Assembly (NCBI RefSeq): GCF_025685565.1
Contig: NZ_JAGSYE010000003.1
Coordinates: 620,001-684,000 of the forward strand
Source: Granulicella aggregans
GTDB taxonomy: Bacteria > Acidobacteriota > Terriglobia > Terriglobales > Acidobacteriaceae
Length of the DNA stretch: 64,000 nucleotides
Direction of reading: 5' to 3'
The notes beneath the pieces are model-generated. The model was not told the DNA's origin. It made no database searches and was given only the letters and a program-made list of their open reading frames with translations. This document shows positions 27,102 through 35,800 of the stretch, piece by piece. The first letter of the stretch is position 1; each line of letters starts with the position of its first letter. The position numbers were made by a program, and so were the translations under genes.

Positions 27102-28331
27102 CTAAAAACTCCCGCCAAAGATAGACTTCAACTTCGACTTCAAGCCCTGCTCTTCGTTCGCGCGCCGCACCTGCGTCCGGTGCGTGTAGAGCAGCATCCC
27201 GATAGCAACAGAAAACTCTGGCCGCACCAGCTCCTCCGGCATCCTTGAAAGCGGCACCGGCCTCCCGATGCGCGAGGAGACCCTTAGCAGGCTCTCGGCG
27301 TTGTCCTGCAATCCCTGCAGGTTCGCTCCGCCGCCCGTCAGCACCAGCCCCGCGCCCAGCGCCTCCAGCACGCCGCCCTGCCGCAGGTTATCGCGCAGCA
27401 TGGTGAAGAGCTCCCGCGCCCTTGGCTCCAGAATCTCCGCCAGAAACCGCTGTCGGACAAGTCTCGCAGGCTGCCCGTTGGGGTCTGCGACGTTGCCGCC
27501 AATCTCAATCTCGTTCAACTGCGGAACAGCCGTGACCACGCAGTTGCCGAAGGTCTTCTTCAGATACTCGGCCTCTTCCACCGAGACGTGCAACCCAACC
27601 GCGAGGTCGTTGGTGAAGTGATCGCCACCGATGGGAAGCACCGCCGTATGCGCGATCGATCCCTCAAAGAAGACCGCCAGCTCCGTCGTACTCGCGCCGA
27701 TGTCTGCAATGCACACGCCAAGCTCTCGCTCGTCTGCCGAAAGCACCGCCTCAGCCGCCGCGATGCCTTCATAGACCGTGTCGATCACCTCAAGCCCGGC
27801 GCGATTCGCGCACGTCACTACCGACTGCGCGATCCCTCCTGAGCACGTCGAAAGATGAAGATTCACCTCAAGCTTGTTGCCCACCATGCCGATCGGGTCG
27901 TGAATTCCTTCCTGGTCGTCCAGGATGAACTCCTGCGGCAGCAGATGCAGCACCTCGCGGTCAGGCGGCAGCGCGATCGATCGCGCACGATCGACGCAGG
28001 CGCGAACCTCCTCGCGCGTAATCTCTTTCATCCGGCTACCCATGCTGATGCCGCCGCGGCTGTTGATCCCCTTGACGTGGGTTCCGCCGATGCCCACCAC
28101 GCAGCTCTCGATGGCCGCCTTGGTCAACCGCTCCGCTGTCAGCGCGGCCTTATTGATCGCCTCCGCCGCTGGCTCCAGCTTTGAGATCAGCCCCTTCCGC
28201 ATGCCGCGCGAGACTTCAATCCCATGTCCGCGATACCGCAGCACGCCGTCATGCAGCTCCGCCACCAGCACGACCGACTTCGAGCTTCCCGCGTCGAGTA
28301 CCGTGATGAGACTGTCAGGCTTCTGGGTCAC
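27102..28331 (-). CDS. ftsA: Cell division protein FtsA
   Basis: A 409-residue actin-like ATPase that anchors FtsZ to the membrane. The phosphate-1 region VLDAGSSKSVVL, the SHS2 (1C) insert, the IGGTHVKG and IADIGASTTELAVF phosphate loops and the adenosine motif LVLTGGGANLQG are present. The C-terminal amphipathic helix (LKSKLKSIFGGSF) is the membrane-targeting sequence. It starts at GTG 28331, overlapping the ftsQ stop by four bases (GTGA). Confidence 0.95.
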   Translation of the reverse strand: MTQKPDSLITVLDAGSSKSVVLVAELHDGVLRYRGHGIEVSRGMRKGLISKLEPAAEAINKAALTAERLTKAAIESCVVGIGGTHVKGINSRGGISMGSRMKEITREEVRACVDRARSIALPPDREVLHLLPQEFILDDQEGIHDPIGMVGNKLEVNLHLSTCSGGIAQSVVTCANRAGLEVIDTVYEGIAAAEAVLSADERELGVCIADIGASTTELAVFFEGSIAHTAVLPIGGDHFTNDLAVGLHVSVEEAEYLKKTFGNCVVTAVPQLNEIEIGGNVADPNGQPARLVRQRFLAEILEPRARELFTMLRDNLRQGGVLEALGAGLVLTGGGANLQGLQDNAESLLRVSSRIGRPVPLSRMPEELVRPEFSVAIGMLLYTHRTQVRRANEEQGLKSKLKSIFGGSF

Positions 28332-29713
28332 TGCGGACTCGCTTGAGGGGAGTGCGACGGCTTCGCCTTCGCTACCAGCGCCGCCGCAGCCTTAGTATGC
28401 GGCTTCACCACGACCATGTGCCACTCTTCGGTGGCCGGTTTCGCTGGCTGCTTGCCCTTGGCCGCTGGCTTTGCAGGTGCCTTTGCAACCGCCTTTACCA
28501 CCGGTTTCGGAGGATGCTGCGCCACAGTCTTCGCAGCAGGTCTAGCTACCTGCTGACTCGCTAACTTGCTAACCGGCTTTGCATCTGTCTTTCCGCCCTG
28601 CTCAACCACCTGCGTACTCGATGCTTTGACCGGCACCTCGCTGCCTGGCTGCATGTCTAGCACGACCTGACGGTCGTACCGCATGTCCACCGACGTCAGC
28701 TTCGGATACTGCGTCCGCCACTCCACCAGATGCTGCTCGAACTTGCGATAGCGGTCCAGAAAATCCTTGTCGCCAAAGTGCACCAGGACGGAGCTTTGCC
28801 CATCGGGAATCAACGCCTTTACGTCCTCGGGATTCGACAGGTAGACCTCGCTGATCTTCTGCGAGATGTGCTCGCCAGTGCTGTCCAGGTCGCCGAGAAA
28901 GCTGGTGAAGATCCTCATGCGGGCGGCGCGCGTCGACAGCGGATCCTCAGCGCCGATTCCCGACATAATCACTGGGAACGAGTAATGGGAGTCTCCGGAA
29001 CCGTCCACCGGCATATCGAGCAGAACGCCGTTCGCGTCGACCATGCTCGACCGCGTTCCCTGCTGCACAAACGCCACCGGCGTCCGTTCAGTGATAAGTA
29101 TCCGAATGTGGTTGGGCAGCAGACGCATCACCGTCGCATGCTCCACCCAGGGCATCCGCTCCAGTTGAACCCGGCGCTCTGCAAGAGGAACGTTGAAGAT
29201 ATTCCGCTCCACATCCTCACCGAAGACGCTTAGCAACTGCGCCCGGGTCACATGCTCATTGCCGACGCTTTCAATCGCAGAAGAAGACTCGATCACGAAC
29301 CGGGGATCGTGCAGAAAGAAGCTGCGAACGGCGATCACCCCGGCGGTCACGAAGCCCAGAAACAGCAACACCCCCGCGGCGCTGGCGACCCGCCCCCAAA
29401 GCGTCTTCGGCAGCCGCACCGGTCGCCCGTTGAAGCGGAACCGCATCCCTCCGCGCTGTCGGCGCGAACTCGCCGCAGCCTCTTCCACCCGTTCGGGCAG
29501 GCCGTCGGCAAAGTCGTCGTCGAAGTCACGGCCCGAGTCCACACGCGGCTCTGGTTCCGTCAGCCGAGGCCGGCGGCGAGCAGCGGCTGGCGAAGGAGCG
29601 TACATCTCCTCCGGCGCATCAAGCACCGCACTTCCGCGCTTCGAAAATGGATCGTTTTGTCGCAAACCTGAGCAGGGTCGCGAAGAATCGCTCTCGTGAC
29701 TATAAACCGCCAC
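28328..29713 (-). CDS. ftsQ: Cell division protein FtsQ/DivIB
   Basis: A bitopic divisome protein of up to 461 residues. It has a cytoplasmic Arg/Asp-rich N-terminus, one membrane helix (about 108-130, AGVLLFLGFVTAGVIA), a POTRA domain (DPRFVIESSSAIESVG then HVTRAQLLSVFGED) and the beta domain with MPWVEHATVMRLLPNHIRI. An unusual Lys/Ala/Pro-rich tail of about 110 residues follows residue 350. Start uncertain: GTG 29713, GTG 29626 or ATG 29605; no good ribosome site favours one. Confidence 0.92.
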   Translation of the reverse strand: MAVYSHESDSSRPCSGLRQNDPFSKRGSAVLDAPEEMYAPSPAAARRRPRLTEPEPRVDSGRDFDDDFADGLPERVEEAAASSRRQRGGMRFRFNGRPVRLPKTLWGRVASAAGVLLFLGFVTAGVIAVRSFFLHDPRFVIESSSAIESVGNEHVTRAQLLSVFGEDVERNIFNVPLAERRVQLERMPWVEHATVMRLLPNHIRILITERTPVAFVQQGTRSSMVDANGVLLDMPVDGSGDSHYSFPVIMSGIGAEDPLSTRAARMRIFTSFLGDLDSTGEHISQKISEVYLSNPEDVKALIPDGQSSVLVHFGDKDFLDRYRKFEQHLVEWRTQYPKLTSVDMRYDRQVVLDMQPGSEVPVKASSTQVVEQGGKTDAKPVSKLASQQVARPAAKTVAQHPPKPVVKAVAKAPAKPAAKGKQPAKPATEEWHMVVVKPHTKAAAALVAKAKPSHSPQASPQ

Positions 29714-29946
29714 AACTGGCTTGCGGCGAAGAGATAGCGCAAGGGGTATCGGTTCAGCAACTCACCCGTTTGGGGACGGTCTCGCGTTCGCAATCTCTCA
29801 AAACGTCGTTTGTCGCGGGCCCTAATCCCATTCGGAGTTTTTTCGAAGCTGTCAGAAGGGTAGGCTCCGTCAGCCCCATCGCTTACTCGTTGCGCGATTT
29901 TCAATCGCCGGTCTATCCTTGGTCATCCGTGCTCAGGTGACTCCTT

Positions 29947-30798
29947 ATGCCCCGGAACACAGTCTTCAAGTATCTACCGCTGTTCCTCCTCTCGCTCGCT
30001 CAGCCGCGTTTGCAGGCGCAGAACCCTGAGTACCACATGGAGCTTCGGCCCTGGGGGGCGACCATGATAACGAACGTCCTCGTGGAGGACGGGCCAAAGG
30101 CAATAGAGGCTTTCTCGATTGTTTTGCGTCAAGGAAATGGCACGCAATCGGAGACGCCGGATTATCTGAGCTTCGGCGCTGGCTCGATTTCGTTAGAACT
30201 GCGTTTGCCGGAGCATCCCCGTGGACAGCACAATCTGCTCGCTCAAGGAGATGGCTATCAGACGTTCGTACATTCGGCAGCAGAGATGCCCGGTAATCCG
30301 GAGGTAAAGGCGATCATCTTCAGCGATGGCAGCACGGAGGGTGATCCCATGCGGATCACGGCAATTCAGGCCGCGCGCGATGGCTACTCGGACGAGGTGA
30401 ACTTTTGGGTGGAGCGGCTCAATGCCGAAGACCCCGCAGCTCCAAAATGGGACGCGCTGGTGGCCGAGGGTGCGGCTCGCGAGAAGATCGCCAAGGCTCA
30501 AAGTCAGGCCCACAAAATGGTTGTAGAGCACGACGTGGAAGTCATTTCGGATCCAGGGAGGGCATACTGGTTGGCACGAATGGAAGTTGCCATGGGCGTT
30601 TCCGAAAGCACAGTATCTACCTATCAAAAGCGTCTGGGGTTTCCCGTGATGCGTAGCCACTTCCTCGCCTGGAAGGAAAAGATCGACAGCGATCAGGCAA
30701 AAGCCCTGCTGGAAGCGACCTATCCACTGCCGGACGCGATCAAGTTAGAGGCCACAAAGGCTTACACGCCTGCCGGCTCAAAGCAAACAGAGCCTTAG
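29947..30798 (+). CDS. Secreted protein of unknown function inside the dcw cluster
   Basis: 283 residues. Signal peptide at about 1-24 (ending LQAQN). The rest is soluble; the first half is beta-rich and the second half (about 150-260) mainly helical, with AREKIAKAQSQAHKMV suggesting a coiled segment. No family recognised. It stands on the opposite strand between murC and ftsQ, so it breaks the usual murC-ftsQ order. Its GC is visibly lower than its neighbours, consistent with late insertion; that is inference. Confidence 0.7.
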   Translation: MPRNTVFKYLPLFLLSLAQPRLQAQNPEYHMELRPWGATMITNVLVEDGPKAIEAFSIVLRQGNGTQSETPDYLSFGAGSISLELRLPEHPRGQHNLLAQGDGYQTFVHSAAEMPGNPEVKAIIFSDGSTEGDPMRITAIQAARDGYSDEVNFWVERLNAEDPAAPKWDALVAEGAAREKIAKAQSQAHKMVVEHDVEVISDPGRAYWLARMEVAMGVSESTVSTYQKRLGFPVMRSHFLAWKEKIDSDQAKALLEATYPLPDAIKLEATKAYTPAGSKQTEP

Positions 30799-31094
30799 CC
30801 AAATAGAGCGTTCACCGTTTGGCGAAGTAAAAGCGCCTGGTCTGAAAGTTTCCCCGCCCCATGACCGTTACTTATCTCCTTACTTATCGCCGCGAACGGA
30901 CTCGCGAGCAACCATCAAAATCAACCAAATGGTTGAGTGAAAACGCGACTGCAGGCCGGGTATACCTTTCTTCATGAAACCCGCACTCGTAAATCTGTGG
31001 TCAAGGCTCATGGTGATCAGGTCCCGCTGCCCCATCGCAAGGTACTACGGCGTAGCCCCCAGAAGCCTATAAAACCTCGACGGGCAGGCAAACC
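30799..31094. other. Intergenic gap between the inserted gene and murC
   Basis: Nearly 300 bases. It holds a clear palindrome at 30921-30936 and a short open frame from GTG 30937 with no recognisable product. It may be the scar of a lost gene. Confidence 0.45.
30921..30936. promoter_or_regulatory. Orphan operator-like palindrome
   Basis: TCAACCA-AA-TGGTTGA: two perfect seven-base arms around two bases. The form suits a small dimeric HTH repressor (ArsR/SmtB or similar), and such sites often overlap the regulator's own start. A GTG follows directly, but its frame does not look like a regulator, and no regulator gene lies nearby. Confidence 0.45.
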
Positions 31095-32489
31095 TTACGA
31101 GGCCAGCGCCTCCAGCAGCAACGGTGCCGCCTGCGACACACTCCCCGCCCCCAGCGTCACGATCACCTCACCAGCCTTGGCCTCCGCCACCAGCGCCGTC
31201 ACCGCCTCCGGAATGCTCGCCGCATAGCTCACCTTGCCCGGATGCTGCTGCTGAATCGTCTTCGCCAGCGCCTCGCCTGTAACTCCAGGAATCGGTTCCT
31301 CGCTCGCGGCATAGATATCCAGTACCTGCACCGTATCGGCATCGCCAAACGCCCCGGCAAACTCCGCCAGCAGATCCCGCGTCCGCGTGTACCTGTGTGG
31401 CTGGAACAGTAGATGCACCCGCCCATAGCCGCAATCCCGAGCCGCCCGTAGCGTCGCCAGAATCTCCGTCGGATGGTGGCCGTAATCGTCCACCACGGTA
31501 ATCCCATTCACAACGCCTTTGATCTGGAACCGGCGATCGACCCCACGAAACGTATCCAGCCCCGCCATAATCTGCTCCGGCGCGACCCCTAGCTGCACAC
31601 CAATCGCAATCGCCGCCGTCGCGTTCAACACGTTATGCCGCCCCGGAACATGCAGGCTGAACGGCCCCATCGTCACGCCGCCATAGGTCACTTGAAAGAA
31701 CGAGTGACAGTGCGGCTGCTTCGCCAGAATCTTCAACCGGAAGTCCGCAGCCTCCGCCTCGCCATAGGTATAGACCTTGCGCCGGACACGAGGCAGCAGC
31801 GACGCAAGCTGTGCGTTGTCGAGACAAGCCGTCGTCGCTCCATAGAACGGCACGCCATCCATGAACTGCAGGAACGCCGACTCCACGTCCTCCATGTCCT
31901 TGTAGCAGTCCATGTGCTCGCGGTCGAGGTTTGTCACCACGCCCAGAATCGGCGACAGCTTCAGGAACGACCGGTCGCTCTCATCGGCCTCAGCCACGAG
32001 ATACTGCGAGTTCCCAAGCCGCGCATTCGATCCCATCGAATCCACGCGCCCGCCAACCACCACCGTCGGGTCAAGCCCCCCCCCGCCCAGCACTGCCGCG
32101 ATCATCGACGTAGTCGTCGTCTTGCCGTGCATGCCCGCGACAGCGATGCCATACTTCAACCGCATCAGCTCCGCCAGCATCTCCGCTCGCTGAATCACCG
32201 GCACCTTGCGGGCGCGCGCTTCGATCACTTCAGGATTCTTCGGAGACACGGCCGAACTCGTCACCACCACATCGCAGGCCGAGGCATTCGACGCCACGTG
32301 GCCCTCGAAGATCCGCGCCCCCAGCCCGCACAGACGGTCGGTCACGGCAGAACGCCGGAGGTCCGAGCCCGAGACCGGGTATCCCATCGTCAGCAGGATC
32401 TCGGCGATCCCGCTCATGCCGATCCCGCCAATTCCGATGAAGTGGATACGTTGGGTCGGCCCGAAGTGGAAGTGTCCCGGCAAAAACAT
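31095..32489 (-). CDS. murC: UDP-N-acetylmuramate--L-alanine ligase
   Basis: About 464 residues. The cytosolic ligase adds L-Ala to UDP-MurNAc, the first step in stem-peptide synthesis. It has N-terminal UDP-binding GIGGIGMSGIAEIL, the P-loop AGMHGKTTTTSMI, central EADESDRSF and HVPGRHNVLNATAA, and a C-terminal domain with DDYGHHPTEI and QPHRYTRT. I choose ATG 32489 (MFLPGHFHFG), close to the expected N-terminus; the frame extends to 32588 but the extra residues are unlike the family. GAGGAG is 13 bases upstream, rather far. Upstream partners such as murG are not in the window. Confidence 0.95.
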   Translation of the reverse strand: MFLPGHFHFGPTQRIHFIGIGGIGMSGIAEILLTMGYPVSGSDLRRSAVTDRLCGLGARIFEGHVASNASACDVVVTSSAVSPKNPEVIEARARKVPVIQRAEMLAELMRLKYGIAVAGMHGKTTTTSMIAAVLGGGGLDPTVVVGGRVDSMGSNARLGNSQYLVAEADESDRSFLKLSPILGVVTNLDREHMDCYKDMEDVESAFLQFMDGVPFYGATTACLDNAQLASLLPRVRRKVYTYGEAEAADFRLKILAKQPHCHSFFQVTYGGVTMGPFSLHVPGRHNVLNATAAIAIGVQLGVAPEQIMAGLDTFRGVDRRFQIKGVVNGITVVDDYGHHPTEILATLRAARDCGYGRVHLLFQPHRYTRTRDLLAEFAGAFGDADTVQVLDIYAASEEPIPGVTGEALAKTIQQQHPGKVSYAASIPEAVTALVAEAKAGEVIVTLGAGSVSQAAPLLLEALAS

Positions 32490-32800
32490 GAATTGATCTG
32501 TGCTCCTCAAAATGGGCTGCTGTAGAGGCCCAAACCTCCACTCTAGCAGCGAGTGCGGGCTGACGCCTCCGTCCTCCGCCAATCCCACGGATGGGGGCTA
32601 AGTCACCCCTTTGTGCAGTTCTAATACGTTACCTCCGTTGCTACCTTCAGGCTTGTAGTCACCATGTCGCCAATAGCGGATTCGATGCAGGGATGCTATC
32701 CGGCGCTCTCTTCATGCTCGAGAGCGATGAAGCCAGCGTCCGCGCGGACTCCATCTCTCTTTGCTGACGGCGATACGGGCCCGAAGGAGTGTCACCGCAC

Positions 32801-35800
32801 ATGTGCAGAGAGCGTTCGCAACCTATCTTCCCGGCCATCAAGCCGTCAGCCGCCGGACGAACGACTCCACGCCGGAACACCCTGTCCCAAGCTCTTCTAT
32901 CCCTCTTTGCCCTTCTTGCAGCCGCAGCCCCTGCCTTCGCGCAATCGGGCTACTCCTTCCCTGCTTCGATAAGCGTTGGAACCACCTCCGCCGCGCAGTC
33001 GATGACGGTCAACATCCAGGCCGCAGGCACCGTGGGTTCGATCAGCGTCCTCACCCAGGGCACGCCCAATCTCGACTACTCCGCCGCCTCAGGCGGCACC
33101 TGCGCGGCTGGCGCGACCTACTCCGCAGGCGCAACCTGCACCGTGAACGTCTCCATGACGCCACGCTATCCCGGCATTCGCGATGGCGCGGTCGTCCTGC
33201 TCGATGGCTCCGGAGATCCGATGGGCGTGCAGTTCATTCACGGCGTCGGCGTCGGTCCGCTCAGCGTCCTCACCGCTGGAGAGATCACCACCGTCGCCGG
33301 CAACGGACATCTCTCCACCGGCACCACCCTCAGCACCCAGGCCGTCGATGCCGTCATCCGCGAACCCCTTGGCGAGGCCGTCGACGGTGCCGGCAATCTC
33401 TACTTCACCGACTCCGGCGACAACAAGATCGGCAAGGTCGATTCCACCGGCGCCCTGACCTACGTGGCCGGAACCGGCACGCCGGGCTTCAGCCCCAGCG
33501 GCACCCTGGCCGTCAACGCGCAGATCAGTGAACCCGCCGCCATCCTCATCGACGGAGCAGGCAACCTCTACTTCACCGAGACAGGCAACAGCACCGTCCG
33601 CGAGATCGTAAAGTCCACCGGTCTTCTCGTCACGATCGCCGGGACCGGCACCCAGGGTTATAGCGGAGACGGCGGCCTCGCCACCGCAGCTCAGCTCAAC
33701 ACGCCCCAGGGTATCGCCCTCGACGCCTCGATGAACCTCTTCATCGCCGACACCGGCAACAACGTCATCCGCAAGGTCAGCGCCGCCGACGGGACCATAT
33801 CCACCTTTGCCGGAAGCATCAACCCGGGCTTCGCTGGGGATGGCCAGAGCGCGGCCAACGCACTCTTCAACCAGCCCTACGGAATCTCCTTCGGCAGCGA
33901 TGGCACCCTCTACATCGCGGACTTCCTGAACAACCGCATCCGCACTATCAGCCCCGCCGGCCTCGTCGCTACCGTCGCCGGCAACGGCACCACCGGCTAC
34001 TCCGGCGACACCCGCGAGGCCCTCGGCGCGACCATGAACCACCCCTCCGCCGTCGTCGTCGACGCGGGCAACAACTTCTACATCTCGGACTCCGAGAACA
34101 ACGTCGTCCGCAAGGTCAACGTTCTAAGCGGCAACATCACTACTCTGGCCGGAAACTCAGCAGCGGGCTCGACCGGCGACGGAGTCAACGCGGACAGCGG
34201 CCAGCCCGCAATGAACAAGACCTACGGCCTCGTTCTCGACTCGGCGGGCGATCTCTTCATCGCCGACCGCCTTGGCCTGCGCGTCCGCGAGGTCTACGGC
34301 AACGTCGGCCGCATCGTCTACAAGGACATCAAGGTCACCAACACCTCGCCGCCCGTAAGCCAGACCCTCGACAACGACGGCAACGCACCGCTGCAGTTGA
34401 CCAGCATCGCTCCCGTCTCGAACGCCGCCATCGATACCGCTTCGACCACCTGCAACACCACGGCAGCTATGGCCCCCGGTGCCGAATGCGTCATCGGCGT
34501 GGAGTTCAAGCCCATGGTCGTCGGATCGCCCATCACCGGCTCCATCTCCATCGCCTCGAACGCCGCGAACTCCGCCGACACCGTCTACGTCAGCGGCAAC
34601 TCGCTCAGCATCGAGCCCACCACCACCACGCTCATCTCCAGCGCCAATCCCTCGGCGGTCGGCCAGGCCGTCAAGTTCACCGCGACGGTCAGCAGCCAGG
34701 CAAGCACGGTCTCCGGCACCGTCCAATTCTTCGACGGCACGACTCTGATCGGCGGCGCGGCGCAGATTCTCAACTCGACGACACGCTCGGCGACAGTGAC
34801 CACTAGCAGCCTGAGCCTCGGCTCGCACTCCATCACCGCCGTCTACTCCGGCGACAACTCCAGCGCCACCAGCACCAGCGATCCCCTCACCCAGATCGTC
34901 AAGCAAACCGCCTCGCTCGCACTCTCGTCGAACGACAACCCGGCCCACGTCTACGACGCCATCACCTTCACGGTAGCGGCCACCGAGACGCCCGCAGGCG
35001 GTACGCAGCCCGCAGGCAACATCGTCTTCTCCGCTGACGGCTCCCTGCTGCCCAACGGCACCATCTCGCTCACCAACGGCTCAGCGACCTACACCACATC
35101 ACTGCTCGCCGCCGGATCGCACACCATCACCGCCAGCTACGCGGGCGACATCAACAACCTCGCCGCAAATTCGAATGCGCTCGTCCAGGTCGTCAACGTT
35201 GCTACTACGACAACAACGGTCGCGACTTCGAACGCGAGCGTCCTGCTCACCGCTCCCGTAACCTTCACCGCGCAGGTCACCGGAGGCAGCACTTCCATCC
35301 CGACCGGCAACATCGTCTTCAAGGACGGCACCACCACCATCGGCACCATCGGGGTAAACGGCTCGGGCGTCGCAACGCTCACCACCTCAACTCTCAGCGC
35401 GGGCACGCACACCATCACCGCGACCTACCAGGGCGACACCGACTACAACTCCAGCACCTCAGCGCCACTCACGCAGACCATCCAAAAGGTCGCGACGACC
35501 TCCGCCCTCATCTCCAGCGCGAATCCTGCGAACGCCGGCGCTACCGTCCGCTTCACGGTGACCGTCACCGCCGCCAACAGCACCTCGCCGAACATCTCCA
35601 TCACCGGCCCAGTCACGCTGATGGATGGAACGACCGTACTCGGCACCGGCGCACTTGCGGCTGCCGGCACCGGCCCCGCGACCGCAACCGTCATCGTTCC
35701 CGTCTCCACGCTCGGCACCGGATCGCACAACGTCACCGCGGTCTACGGCGGCGACACGAACTACATCGGCAGCACCTCCAGCGCCGTCTCGCAGAGCATC

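Noticed and set aside
25288..27105. A 605-residue open frame opposite ftsZ
   Set aside because: It is the antisense of the GC-biased ftsZ and its Pro/Ala linker; Arg/His/Ser-rich with no family features.
30937..31227. Short frame following the orphan palindrome
   Set aside because: It runs into the antisense of murC, and its own part has no recognisable domain; at most a gene remnant.
31635..32525. 296-residue plus-strand frame opposite murC
   Set aside because: His/Arg-rich antisense shadow of murC.
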